The notes: generated by a model not told the origin, from the sequence alone. DNA of 64,000 bases from Raineya sp. (GCA_025454915.1 JALONN010000011.1:124001-188000), one strand, 5' to 3'; counted from the stretch's first letter, positions 1-8,787 are shown. Numbers and translations are program-made.

Positions 1-2279
1 CTGTTGTAACAGATACTTTAGGGTTTTACGAATTTGAAAATATACCTGCTAATACATATTATTTAAAAATAAGTTTTGCAGGATATAAAACACATAAATC
101 GGAGCCATTTATTTTAGAAGCAAATCAAACCCTACAAATACCCATTGTAGAATTGGAAGATGAAGGGGCAATTGCTGGAGTGACCGTTGTAGCTCAAAAA
201 TCGTTTGTAGAGAAAAAAATAGATAGAACAGTTATTAACCCTGACGTATTAATCAGCAATGCAGGTGTAAGTGCTTTGGATGTTCTTGAAAAAGCACCAG
301 GGGTACAAGTAGATGAAAATGGCAATATTCGGTTTAAAGGAAAAGCTGGTGTAATGGTTTTCATAGATGACAAACCTACTTACATGACAACAGATGCCTT
401 GAATAATTACTTGAAAGGCTTGCCTTCAAGTGCTATTGAAACTATTGAACTCATGCCCAACCCTCCAGCCAAATATGATGCAGCAGGAAACGCTGGAGTT
501 ATCAATATTAAGCTCAAAAAAAATACACAAAAGGGATTTAATGGGGGAGTAAACCTTTCTTACAGACAAGGTTTTTATGCAAGAACCAACAATAGTGTTA
601 ATTTTAATTATAGAATCAATAAGTTTAATTTTTTTACAAATGCTACTTATAATATCAATAACCAATATCAGGATTTGGATATTGAACGAAACTACTTGAA
701 TACAAATGGAGACTTGACAGCTCGTTTCAAGCAAAATTCTTTTATAAAAAGCCAAATAAATAACCAAAATTTACGCTTAGGAATGGATTATTATGCAAGT
801 AAAAAGTCTACTATAGGGCTTGTACTGAGTGGCTTTATCAACGATAATCTTGTGACTACGACCAATAATGCATCTGTTCTTAATGCTTCAAATCAACTGG
901 ATTCTGTCAACAGAGGGGTTAGTATTAGTAAGCCCACATGGCTGAATGGAGGAGTAAACTTAAACTATTCTTATAAAATAGACGAAAAAGGAAAAGAATT
1001 AACAACAAATTTAGACTACATAGACTATAAAGCAGATATTAGTCAAAATCTTAGAAATGATGTGTTTGCCGCTAATGGTGGTCTTAAATCACAAGATGAA
1101 CTATTAGGGAATTTACCTGCAACTATTAATGTTCGTACAGCTAAAATAGATTATACTAATCCACTTGTTAAAGGAGGTAATTTCGAGTTAGGAGCAAAAA
1201 CAAGTTTTGTTCAGGCTAATAATACAGCCGAGTTTTTCAATAGACTTAGCGATGGAGCAGTTGTTCCCAATAATCAGCTAACTAATTATTTTAACTATAA
1301 AGAAAACATCAATGCTGCATATATCAATTTCAATAAAGAATTTGGAAAACTTGCATTTCAATCTGGATTAAGAGTAGAAAATACAAATATTGAAGGTTTA
1401 CAATATGGAAACCCTACACAACAAGATTCCTCATTTACCCGAAATTATACTAATTTATTTCCTACCATTTATTTCAATTATAAACTTGATAGTTTAGAAA
1501 ATCATCAGATAGGACTTTCTTATGGAAGAAGAATTAACAGACCCAATTATCAGGATTTAAACCCTTTTAGTTATCCATTAGATAGATTTACTATTTATGC
1601 AGGAAATCCATTTCTTGTTCCAACTTTCTCAAATGTTGTGGAGTTGTCTCATACCTACAAAAATCGGATAACTACTACATTATCATATAGCTATGTAAAA
1701 GATGTAATAGATGAAACAATTCAGTTTGAGGGTGCATTTTTCTTCTCAAGACCTGGTAATATTGGCAAACAACAATCTGTTTCTCTTTCGGTAAGTGGGT
1801 CATTGCAACCAGCTAAATGGTGGATTACTCAAATCTATGGAGAAGGAACCTATAATAATTTCAGTTCAATCTTATATGGACAAACCTTAGAAAATAGTGG
1901 TGTGTTTTTTAGTGGAAATTTAGTAAATCAGTTTACACTTGGGAAAAACTGGGCTGCTGAACTCAATGGAGTCTATCAGTCTTCAGTATATAGTTCTCAG
2001 TTTGTAACCATACCAGTAGGTCGTGTAGGAGCTGCCGTTCAACGAAAAATCTTAAAAAATAAAGGAAGTTTGAAACTGAATTTTACAGATGTATTTTTCA
2101 CATTTCGACCAGGGGGTGATATCAAGGCACTCAATCAGGCAACTGCTAATTTTAAAAGTCAGTTAGATAGCCGAACATTTATACTTTCATTTTCTTATAA
2201 TTTCAGGAAAGGGAAATTATTAAAATCTCGTAAAACGGGTGGTTCAGAAGAGGAAAGAAATCGTATCAAAGCAGGATAA
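1..2279 (+). CDS. TonB-dependent receptor, outer-membrane beta-barrel family (5' end missing)
   Basis: The frame is open from the left window edge (first full codon at base 3), so the N-terminus and signal peptide lie outside; an apparent TTG start at 153 is internal. The first ~50 visible codons look like the end of a carboxypeptidase-regulatory/CnaB-like domain (GFYEFENIPANTYYLKI). A plug domain follows (VSALDVLEKAPGVQV, then FIDDKPTY and the NPPAKYDAAGNAGVINI stretch), then about 570 residues of alternating aromatic beta-strands ending in a barrel-like TFILSFSYNF. This order matches the Bacteroidota outer_membrane_beta-barrel_3 group of TonB-linked proteins. The substrate cannot be told; no SusD partner lies downstream. 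Family confident, role unknown. Confidence 0.9.
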   Translation, partial: VVTDTLGFYEFENIPANTYYLKISFAGYKTHKSEPFILEANQTLQIPIVELEDEGAIAGVTVVAQKSFVEKKIDRTVINPDVLISNAGVSALDVLEKAPGVQVDENGNIRFKGKAGVMVFIDDKPTYMTTDALNNYLKGLPSSAIETIELMPNPPAKYDAAGNAGVINIKLKKNTQKGFNGGVNLSYRQGFYARTNNSVNFNYRINKFNFFTNATYNINNQYQDLDIERNYLNTNGDLTARFKQNSFIKSQINNQNLRLGMDYYASKKSTIGLVLSGFINDNLVTTTNNASVLNASNQLDSVNRGVSISKPTWLNGGVNLNYSYKIDEKGKELTTNLDYIDYKADISQNLRNDVFAANGGLKSQDELLGNLPATINVRTAKIDYTNPLVKGGNFELGAKTSFVQANNTAEFFNRLSDGAVVPNNQLTNYFNYKENINAAYINFNKEFGKLAFQSGLRVENTNIEGLQYGNPTQQDSSFTRNYTNLFPTIYFNYKLDSLENHQIGLSYGRRINRPNYQDLNPFSYPLDRFTIYAGNPFLVPTFSNVVELSHTYKNRITTTLSYSYVKDVIDETIQFEGAFFFSRPGNIGKQQSVSLSVSGSLQPAKWWITQIYGEGTYNNFSSILYGQTLENSGVFFSGNLVNQFTLGKNWAAELNGVYQSSVYSSQFVTIPVGRVGAAVQRKILKNKGSLKLNFTDVFFTFRPGGDIKALNQATANFKSQLDSRTFILSFSYNFRKGKLLKSRKTGGSEEERNRIKAG

Positions 2280-2308
2280 TTTTTTTTTTCACTAAAATCT
2301 AAAATGTT

Positions 2309-2461
2309 ATGACTCAAAATGTAAAATTTCAGGGTTTTTATGAGTTATTGAAAACCCCTTTTGGCAAAGTATTCATGGTTTTTATACTTGTAATGGCATG
2401 TATTCAAATAGCCAAATATGGTTACTTGTTTGGACAATGGTTGTACAAGGTAGTCCATTAA
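2309..2461 (+). CDS. Small single-span membrane protein, 50 aa
   Basis: An ATG at 2309 opens a 50-codon frame ending TAA at 2461, 29 bases after the TonB receptor stop. The product starts MTQNVKFQGFYELLKTPFGK, then has one hydrophobic span (VFMVFILVMACIQIAKYGYLF) and a short tail WLYKVVH. The balance of a polar N-terminus, one clean span and a tight position behind the receptor makes it look like a real gene, but I do not recognise the family. It may be co-transcribed with the receptor. Confidence 0.55.
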   Translation: MTQNVKFQGFYELLKTPFGKVFMVFILVMACIQIAKYGYLFGQWLYKVVH

Positions 2462-2462
2462 G

Positions 2463-2638
2463 TTAATGAATGCAAATCAGGAGAAAATGTATTGAATTGT
2501 TAAACAGAATTTTATAAAAAAAACTTAAAAAATACTAAATCTTATAAATTCTGTATGAATAGTCTGTTGAAATAGTACAATGTTTTGTAATAAATTTCTT
2601 TTAAAAAGTATATTTTAACTCCTGATTTGCATTATTAA
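2463..2638. repeat. Nested inverted repeat in intergenic region
   Basis: The outer arms 2463-2483 and 2619-2638 are complementary over 20 bases with a single bulged base (G at 2468); the core AATGCAAATCAGGAG pairs perfectly with CTCCTGATTTGCATT. Inside, 2504-2517 and 2542-2554 form a second inverted repeat (one extra T). GTTAGTGGC follows at 2648. It could be an attC-like recombination site, a MITE remnant or a structured RNA. Confidence 0.6.
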
Positions 2639-2647
2639 ATGATTCTT

Positions 2648-2656
2648 GTTAGTGGC
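2648..2656. repeat. GTTAGTGGC box, inverse of the box at 4156
   Basis: This nonamer is the exact reverse complement of GCCACTAAC at 4156-4164, so the two boxes bracket the S41 peptidase gene. The arrangement resembles the R' and R'' simple sites at the ends of integron gene cassettes, although the integron consensus (GTTRRRY / RYYYAAC) is only partly met. Confidence 0.4.
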
Positions 2657-2696
2657 AAGGCAAAGGCAACACTTCAAAATCTTAACAGAATAAGAA

Positions 2697-4163
2697 ATGA
2701 AACTAAAAGTGGTAATCATATTTATATTAACAAGTTATACAGTTTGGGGACAAACAAAACTGACATTTTCAAAACAGCAAATGTTCAATGACTTTGATAC
2801 ATTAGTAACTACCATTTTTAAAGTATCGCCACATATACCTATAAAGAAAGACTTATGGAATTACGATGCTAAAGAACATATTAATTACTTACGAAAAAGT
2901 ATAGACACAGTAACTACAGATTTATCGTATTTTCTTGTTTTACAATCAGCCATCAACTTAGCACAAGACCTACATACAAGTTTTATTAGGCAGGAAGACC
3001 AGTGGGCAAAAAAGCAATATGACGATTATCGAATGTACCGAAATAAATTTAAGTTTTCAATAGGCAATATTTACAATAATGGTAAATATTTGACGACAGA
3101 CCCCTTTGTTATCAACCAAGATACAATTCCAGTAGGAACTCAAATAACTCATATTAACAGTACAAAAATAGACAACTATATAAAAGGTAAGCTACAAACC
3201 ACATCAGGCTTTTCATACGATTTAAACAATAAAAAATTCTATAATTCAGGGATTTTAAAAAACTCTGAAACTATATTTATGGACAGTTTATCTGTGACAC
3301 TGAAGAACAAAAAAGGCTCTAAAACCTATAGAGTTGCAACTAATAAATTCACTAAATACTTACCATCTTCAAAATATAATGACTCTACAAGAGTAGAATA
3401 TTGGGAAAAAGAAAAACTTGTTTATATCAGATTGACAGATATGGAGCCAGAGTTTAAAACATTAATATTAGATGAACTTGCACAAATAAAAAGCAAAAAT
3501 TTGCAAATACAGAAAATAGTGATAGATATTAGAGGAAATGGAGGCGGGCAAGACAACGTATGGCAAGGAATTTACGCTGCCTTAATCGCAACACCAATTA
3601 AGTATAGCTTAAAGATAGACGACTACCAAAACGCAGTAATGACAAAAGATAAAATTGAAAGTTTTGGTTTTGAAAATGTAAAAATTGAAAAAGACCTAAG
3701 TCCATTATTGAAAAAATATAATTTTTATACAATAATCAATGAAGAAGAAGTAATAGAACCCTCATCTACTTCATTAAAATTTACAGGGAAAATATTTATA
3801 TTAGCAGAAGATGTTTATTCCTCAGCAGGAAGTGCTGTTTCAGTGGCAAGTTCTAATCCTAATGACAACCTTATTTCTGTAGGACGAAAATCAGGATATT
3901 TTCTTGGTGTTGGATTTTCGCCACAAATATTTACATTGCCAAATACAAAATTGAAATACAGGATTGCACCATCTATTGAAGTAACAAATGCAAAGCAACT
4001 AAAAGACCTTATGCAAGACAAAATAGAAATAGAGGTGCCTATTGATATGAATTATTACCAAAACAAATTTTCATATAAAGGCAAGCCAACAGACAAAGAC
4101 TTTTTAATTAAATATGACCCATTCATTAAAGTTGTACTTGAATACAAGATGCCCAGCCACTAA
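2697..4163 (+). CDS. S41 family peptidase (C-terminal-processing-protease-like), secreted
   Basis: 488 aa with an N-terminal signal peptide ending near VWGQ. The C-terminal half carries the S41/TSPc signatures: IDIRGNGGGQDN near residue 276 and the Ser-nucleophile region DVYSSAGSAVSVASSNP near residue 375. The N-terminal half has the helical and beta segments usual before the catalytic core; no clear PDZ repeat is visible. It probably acts in the periplasm or at the cell surface; the substrate is unknown. The gene stands alone, bracketed by inverted GTTAGTGGC/GCCACTAAC boxes, and its stop codon lies inside the second box. That suggests it was acquired as a cassette (inference). Confidence 0.85.
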   Translation: MKLKVVIIFILTSYTVWGQTKLTFSKQQMFNDFDTLVTTIFKVSPHIPIKKDLWNYDAKEHINYLRKSIDTVTTDLSYFLVLQSAINLAQDLHTSFIRQEDQWAKKQYDDYRMYRNKFKFSIGNIYNNGKYLTTDPFVINQDTIPVGTQITHINSTKIDNYIKGKLQTTSGFSYDLNNKKFYNSGILKNSETIFMDSLSVTLKNKKGSKTYRVATNKFTKYLPSSKYNDSTRVEYWEKEKLVYIRLTDMEPEFKTLILDELAQIKSKNLQIQKIVIDIRGNGGGQDNVWQGIYAALIATPIKYSLKIDDYQNAVMTKDKIESFGFENVKIEKDLSPLLKKYNFYTIINEEEVIEPSSTSLKFTGKIFILAEDVYSSAGSAVSVASSNPNDNLISVGRKSGYFLGVGFSPQIFTLPNTKLKYRIAPSIEVTNAKQLKDLMQDKIEIEVPIDMNYYQNKFSYKGKPTDKDFLIKYDPFIKVVLEYKMPSH

Positions 4164-4288
4164 CATCGTATTGGCAATAGTGGGCTGACAGTTGTAAATT
4201 GAACATTTATAATTCTATCAGGCATTTGTGCAAATATAGGGCTGATGTTTTTTAAATGCCCCACCATCGCCAATACGTAGCCGTTATC
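4156..4288. repeat. attC-like imperfect palindrome downstream of the S41 peptidase gene
   Basis: GCCACTAAC (4156-4164) overlaps the peptidase stop codon. The arms 4167-4184 and 4260-4277 are 18 bases each and pair with two G/A-type differences that would be G-U pairs in one strand. An inner alternative stem pairs 4221-4227 with 4254-4260. GTTATC follows at 4283. An RYYYAAC-like box, imperfect stem and GTTR-like box in this order and size recall integron attC sites. No integrase is in the window. Confidence 0.45.
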
Positions 4289-4324
4289 TTTGATTAAACG
4301 GTTTATTGTGAATCAATAGATTTG
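4289..4324 (+). promoter_or_regulatory. Possible Bacteroidota promoter for the 4343 gene cluster
   Basis: TAGATTTG at 4317-4324 fits the -7 consensus TAnnTTTG. The nearest TTTG is at 4289-4292, giving a 24-base spacer, longer than the usual 17-20. Transcription would start near 4330, a dozen bases before the ATG. Confidence 0.4.
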
Positions 4325-4342
4325 AACTAAAATAATACAGTC

Positions 4343-5095
4343 ATGGATGAGTATTTAAATAGAATCTTAAAAGCTAAAGACGAGATAGACTATAATTTAA
4401 AAAAAATGGAATTAAAAGCCATTATAGAAAAAGGTTTTCAGAATATTTTGAATGTAGAATCTTTAGATGACTTTTACGATTTTTGTATCAATTTTATGAA
4501 AACAAATAGTTTTTCATCACCAATTTATATAGAAGGTGATATATTGGAAAAAACACCTCATGATTTTATACAATTAGAAAAATTAAACTATCCAAGTGAT
4601 TTTCTGCAATGGCACAAAAATTATGGTCATATCCCTATTAAATTAGGTTTTATAAGAATAAATCCTACAAAAAAAGTATTAGAAAATTTAGAAAATGATG
4701 ATTTATTAACAACACACAATTTCTTAAACATTACAAGGGATAGAGGTGGAGATGCTTATGTATATGATATGAATGGTGAAAAACCTCAAATAAAACGAAT
4801 AAACCACACAACATGTTATAGTACTAGTGATATTTTAGATGAATTATATAGTGAATACTATGATTTTTGGTATGATGAAGATATAGAGAAATATCATAAT
4901 CCTAAAAAATTAGATGTGAAAAAAATATATGATGAAAATAATGAGTTTGCCACAAATTCAATCTATATAAAACAGTATTTATTGGAGGATGAAGAAAGTA
5001 TAAAAAATGTTAACGTTAATAATTTTTTAGAATTTCTTATTTTAAAAGCAAAAGAGGCATTTAATGATATTTTGGAAGATATAAACAATAAATAA
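4343..5095 (+). CDS. Hypothetical protein, SUKH (SMI1/KNR4)-like, possible immunity protein
   Basis: 250 aa, cytosolic, acidic, no signal peptide. The middle (residues ~78-160) reads like a diverged SUKH fold: YPSDFLQWHKNYG resembles the family's proline-aspartate-phenylalanine-leucine helix followed by a glycine turn, and GGDAYVYDMNG resembles its GD-hydrophobic strand. SUKH proteins are common immunity proteins against polymorphic or contact-dependent toxins. The assignment is by eye and weak. The stop overlaps the next start by one base (taATG), so the two genes are translationally coupled. Confidence 0.5.
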   Translation: MDEYLNRILKAKDEIDYNLKKMELKAIIEKGFQNILNVESLDDFYDFCINFMKTNSFSSPIYIEGDILEKTPHDFIQLEKLNYPSDFLQWHKNYGHIPIKLGFIRINPTKKVLENLENDDLLTTHNFLNITRDRGGDAYVYDMNGEKPQIKRINHTTCYSTSDILDELYSEYYDFWYDEDIEKYHNPKKLDVKKIYDENNEFATNSIYIKQYLLEDEESIKNVNVNNFLEFLILKAKEAFNDILEDINNK

Positions 5096-5763
5096 TGAGT
5101 TTAAAGATATATGGAATGAAGTTAAATCTTAAATTCATGAATACAACACTTAAATACTATGTCGTTTACCATCTAACTAAAAATAATATCATTCAATTGG
5201 CTCATCATTTTCAATGGGCAGAATGGGAAAATCATGAGTTTTATAATCAGATATGTGGGCGTGAAGTAGATTTGGAGGAAGAAGGCTATGAGATTATTCC
5301 AGAGGTAAAAAACTATTTTGACTCTTTGGAACTAAAAGATGAGGATTTGGCTAAACTAACAGATATTTATATTATGGGTGGTAATTTTAATATGTATGAA
5401 ATTGCTATTCATCCTCGCTGGCAATATGGAGATGACAATGCCACAACAGTATTTTCTTTGGAAGGCATAGAAAAACTGATAAACTTACAGTTCTTAAAAT
5501 TAGAATGTATTGATGAAAGTATAAACCTATCTCCCCTCAAATCTCTTAAGAAATTAAAAAACCTTGAAATTGCTATTCAAAACAATACAGATTTAAGCCC
5601 TTTGGCTGAACTTACTACAATAGAAAAAATAAAATTAGTAGGAGGCATTCATGAAGCTAAATCTCAAAAATGGCTACAAACCAAACAAATATTAGATTCT
5701 CTTGAAAATCGTGGTGTTGTGCTTGAAAAGAATTTCTTTTTTTACCCTAAACGATTTATATAG
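5095..5763 (+). CDS. Hypothetical protein with leucine-rich-repeat-like C-terminus
   Basis: 222 aa, no signal peptide. The N-terminal ~90 residues are aromatic and acidic (HHFQWAEWENHEFYNQICGREVD). The C-terminal half has irregular leucine-rich repeats (LEGIEKLINLQFLKLE, LSPLKSLKKLKNLEI, LSPLAELTTIEKIKL). An alternative start is the internal Met at 5137, just before NTTLKYYVVYH. It sits between a SUKH-like and a GAD/Tdi1-like gene with 1- and 6-base junctions. LRR-type proteins occur in Bacteroidota immunity arrays, so a protective or scaffold role is possible; function otherwise unknown. Confidence 0.6.
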   Translation: MSLKIYGMKLNLKFMNTTLKYYVVYHLTKNNIIQLAHHFQWAEWENHEFYNQICGREVDLEEEGYEIIPEVKNYFDSLELKDEDLAKLTDIYIMGGNFNMYEIAIHPRWQYGDDNATTVFSLEGIEKLINLQFLKLECIDESINLSPLKSLKKLKNLEIAIQNNTDLSPLAELTTIEKIKLVGGIHEAKSQKWLQTKQILDSLENRGVVLEKNFFFYPKRFI

Positions 5764-5769
5764 TTTCTT

Positions 5770-6363
5770 ATGGCTATTAACTATTTTGATTACATTTCTT
5801 CTTTTACTAGTAAATTCAAAAAAACAAGAGTTTTAAATGAGCTTGTTGATGACAAAACCTATCAATATTTAGCTCAAAAAAATATAGATTTTGCGAATTT
5901 TATCAAACAAGAAGGCTTTTGTAGTTATCAAAATGGTTTGTTTTCTTTTGTTAATCCTTTGTTGTATAATTCATATCTTGAGCTACCCAATCTACGCAAT
6001 GTGTATAGTGGTAATGATGTTGTGATTAAAACAGCATTTGGAGACCTAATAACAAGCGATTTGAAACATAATACAGTAAACTCTCATCATTATACTTTTT
6101 ACAACGAAGCCTACAATTGTGGTTCAAATGTTGGGTATTTGATTACATTTCGACTAACTGATGCAGCCTTTTTGAAAAACTTCTCTAAAAAAATGCTCTT
6201 CAAAAAAGCTTTGGAAAAATTTGGTACTTTACAACCTAATGAGAATTTTGGGTTCCCAATGGATTTCCCTTGGAAACAAGAAAAACATTTGGAAAAAATT
6301 GAAAATGTATTAGTTTACAAAACAGAAGAATACTTTCATCTTTTATCTAACAAATATCAATAG
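5770..6363 (+). CDS. GAD-like/DUF1851 (Tdi1-type immunity) domain protein
   Basis: 197 aa, cytosolic. FIKQEGFCSYQNGLFSFVNP (residues ~44-63) matches the recurring GAD-like motif (hydrophobic, Glu-Gly-hydrophobic, Tyr, NGLF, hydrophobic-N-P). The following VVIKTAFGDLI resembles the DUF1851/T6SS Tdi1 immunity family, where AFGD is conserved. Family members neutralise DNA-targeting toxins of contact-dependent systems. It closes a tight three-gene cluster that contains no recognisable toxin. Family call moderately sure, role inferred. Confidence 0.6.
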   Translation: MAINYFDYISSFTSKFKKTRVLNELVDDKTYQYLAQKNIDFANFIKQEGFCSYQNGLFSFVNPLLYNSYLELPNLRNVYSGNDVVIKTAFGDLITSDLKHNTVNSHHYTFYNEAYNCGSNVGYLITFRLTDAAFLKNFSKKMLFKKALEKFGTLQPNENFGFPMDFPWKQEKHLEKIENVLVYKTEEYFHLLSNKYQ

Positions 6364-6405
6364 TGTAAACAAATGAATATGTAGTCAAAAATAAATATCA
6401 CTTTT

Positions 6406-6428
6406 ATATGTTTCTGATTGAAACATAT
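6406..6428. repeat. Small hairpin, 9-bp stem
   Basis: ATATGTTTC and GAAACATAT form a perfect 9-bp stem around TGATT, 43 bases after the last immunity-like gene. No T-run follows directly, so it is a weak terminator candidate. Confidence 0.3.
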
Positions 6429-6506
6429 CATACATTTTATAGAGTTATTAAAGATTTTTCAGAAAGGATTTTTATTTTCTATAAAAATTTTCTTTCTTTA
6501 CTAAAG

Positions 6507-6540
6507 AAGGTTCTTGAGCATTAGGTTCTGAACCTTTTTT
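6507..6540 (+). terminator. Rho-independent terminator-like hairpin
   Basis: AAGGTTC (6507-6513) pairs with GAACCTT (6530-6536) across a 16-base loop, and the T-run continues to 6540. It probably ends transcription from the immunity-like cluster ahead of the 6571 gene. Confidence 0.5.
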
Positions 6541-6570
6541 AAGTTTAGATACACCACAAATTTATTCTCT

Positions 6571-8757
6571 ATGCCTCATCCTAATTTGCTTACAGCTACT
6601 CGTAAGCCCCTAGACATTACTTTACTGGTAAAGGAAGGAAATGTCCCCGAAGATATGAATGGATTCGTATTCATTAATTCTGGTGCAGGTAGTATTAATT
6701 CCAATGGTTTGCCTTTTCCAATGACCCTTCCTGATGGCTCACCAAACCCTGAATATGGCTCTCCTGTTATCAATGGAGATGGTTATGTCTTCAGATTTGA
6801 TTTAACAGAAAAAGGGAAAATTAAACTGAAAACCGATATTCTTAAAACACCCTGTTATTATGCTGATGTAGGTACAAGCCCTATTGTCAATACCAAAGAC
6901 AATCGTTTCTGGAATATGGCTTTCAAAAACTTTGGTTTAGCACGTATTTCTATACAGTTGGGTACAAGAGACCAAGTTAATACAGCATTTACACCTTTTA
7001 AATTACCCAACGACAATCAGTCAAGAATATTGGCTACTTTTGATGCAGGAAGACCTTTCGAGTTTGACCCTGCTCAAATAAAACTGATTACTCCTATTGG
7101 TAAAAATACGTTTTGGCAATCAGGAATGCCTCCTTTCATGAAGCAACCCATTGCTATGGTACTTACAACAGCTCATCCTGTTTACGACCCTGATACCAAA
7201 GAAGTATTTACAGTTAATTTTACAAAAACAACCAAAGCTCTTATGGAGGCAACAACTATTTTTGATAGAATGTTGCCAAATGATTTGGAAAAGCTCGAAC
7301 TTGATTTATTGGGTAAAGTAGAGCAATGGGAGCAAAAAGAACAAAATCAGGATTTGTATTTAGAGGTAGAGCATTTTTTTAAAGATGTTTATAAAAAAAT
7401 AGATAACTCATGGATTGGGAGATTTTTTGGATGGGTAGGAGATATATTCTATAAATATATTGGGCATTATTTTACACACAAAAATAATGTATTTCTGATT
7501 CGTTGGCAGGGTGAAAAAGACTTGAAAAGCTGGAGAATTTTAGATCCAGAAGGTCAGGGGATTCAGATTAACCACAATATGCACCAAATAGGGTTTTCCA
7601 AAGATTATATATTGCTGGCAGATACCAATTTCAAGTTTTCATTTGATATCATGATTAATAATCCTTTCCCTCATAATCCAAGAATTGATGCCTTTTTGAG
7701 AAGGCTGATAAGTGGAGTGATGGAGGATTATTCTACACTTTATATTGTCAATAGAAAAGACTTAGATGCCAAGAAGAAAAATGTCAAAGCAAAAAGAATA
7801 GTACTTCCTGTTGAAACAGTACATTTTTCTGCTGATTATGCAAATCCTAATGGTATTGTAACAGTTCATACAGCACACAACTGCTCTGCCTGCCCTGCTG
7901 AGTGGATTCGTAATTATGATGTATTAAAAGCTACAGGAGAACGTGTAGATAGCCAAAGGCTAGGACTAATCTCGGTAGGGGAAATGGATATAGGTAAAAT
8001 AGGAAAATGTGTGATAGATGTAAATAAAGGAGAATTGATTAATGACCAAACCAAATTTCTTTACCTGACGGGGGATTTACAAAAATCTGATACAGGACCT
8101 CATACATGGGCTGTAGGGCTTTATACGTATAGAGAAATGCTCTCACCAGAACGTAATATTGATAAAATAGAATATGTTTATTGGCAAAGCTATGGTTTGT
8201 CTAAACAAATGCTTACAGAATTTATCTATAATTTATATAAAAGTCCTAAACGTCATAGAACGTTCTCAGCAGAAGAAATGCTAGAGTTTACAAAACAAGA
8301 AGCTCCTTTTGTACTCGAATGTGTTGATACAAATGTAATGGAAGCCACAGATTACTATCTTTTCCCTAAAGATTATTTTATGTGGTCATTGCAGTTCGTA
8401 CCTCGTAGTGTACGAAACCCTAATATTCCAGAACAAAAAGATGGTTATATTTTGTGTACAGTAGTTACTACAGTTGTCAATGAACAAGGTACAAAAGAGT
8501 ATAACTCTGAAATTTGGCTTTTTGATGCAAACAATTTGAAACAGGGAGCTGTTTGTAAGTTAGAGCATCCAGAACTTACATTTGCATTTACAATACACTC
8601 AGTTTGGGTGCCGGATGCCAAAAGTGTTTCACAGCCTTCGTATGTACTCAATATCAGAGATGACTACAACGCTATGATTCAGAAAATGGGTAAAAAACAC
8701 AGAGCTGAAGCTCAGCAATTATTTGATGAGTATGTGTATCCCAATTTTAACAATTAA
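6571..8757 (+). CDS. Carotenoid oxygenase (RPE65/lignostilbene dioxygenase) family protein
   Basis: 728 aa, predicted soluble. The N-terminus fits the family opening (VPEDMNGFVFINSGAGSI, then INGDGYVFRFDL). Four histidines that would bind the catalytic non-haem iron are seen in family-like contexts: TTAHPVYD (~202), NMHQIGF (~338), VHTAHNC (~433/436) and FTIHSVW (~676). The family cleaves double bonds in carotenoids, apocarotenoids or stilbenes using O2. At 728 residues it is well above the ~480-550 usual for bacterial members; an insertion near 215-315 is helical and aromatic. The substrate is unknown; no carotenoid synthesis gene is nearby. A SpoIIE-type phosphatase follows 30 bases downstream. 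Confidence 0.8.
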   Translation: MPHPNLLTATRKPLDITLLVKEGNVPEDMNGFVFINSGAGSINSNGLPFPMTLPDGSPNPEYGSPVINGDGYVFRFDLTEKGKIKLKTDILKTPCYYADVGTSPIVNTKDNRFWNMAFKNFGLARISIQLGTRDQVNTAFTPFKLPNDNQSRILATFDAGRPFEFDPAQIKLITPIGKNTFWQSGMPPFMKQPIAMVLTTAHPVYDPDTKEVFTVNFTKTTKALMEATTIFDRMLPNDLEKLELDLLGKVEQWEQKEQNQDLYLEVEHFFKDVYKKIDNSWIGRFFGWVGDIFYKYIGHYFTHKNNVFLIRWQGEKDLKSWRILDPEGQGIQINHNMHQIGFSKDYILLADTNFKFSFDIMINNPFPHNPRIDAFLRRLISGVMEDYSTLYIVNRKDLDAKKKNVKAKRIVLPVETVHFSADYANPNGIVTVHTAHNCSACPAEWIRNYDVLKATGERVDSQRLGLISVGEMDIGKIGKCVIDVNKGELINDQTKFLYLTGDLQKSDTGPHTWAVGLYTYREMLSPERNIDKIEYVYWQSYGLSKQMLTEFIYNLYKSPKRHRTFSAEEMLEFTKQEAPFVLECVDTNVMEATDYYLFPKDYFMWSLQFVPRSVRNPNIPEQKDGYILCTVVTTVVNEQGTKEYNSEIWLFDANNLKQGAVCKLEHPELTFAFTIHSVWVPDAKSVSQPSYVLNIRDDYNAMIQKMGKKHRAEAQQLFDEYVYPNFNN

Positions 8758-8787
8758 ATAAACAAAAGCAACCAGCAAAATACCACT

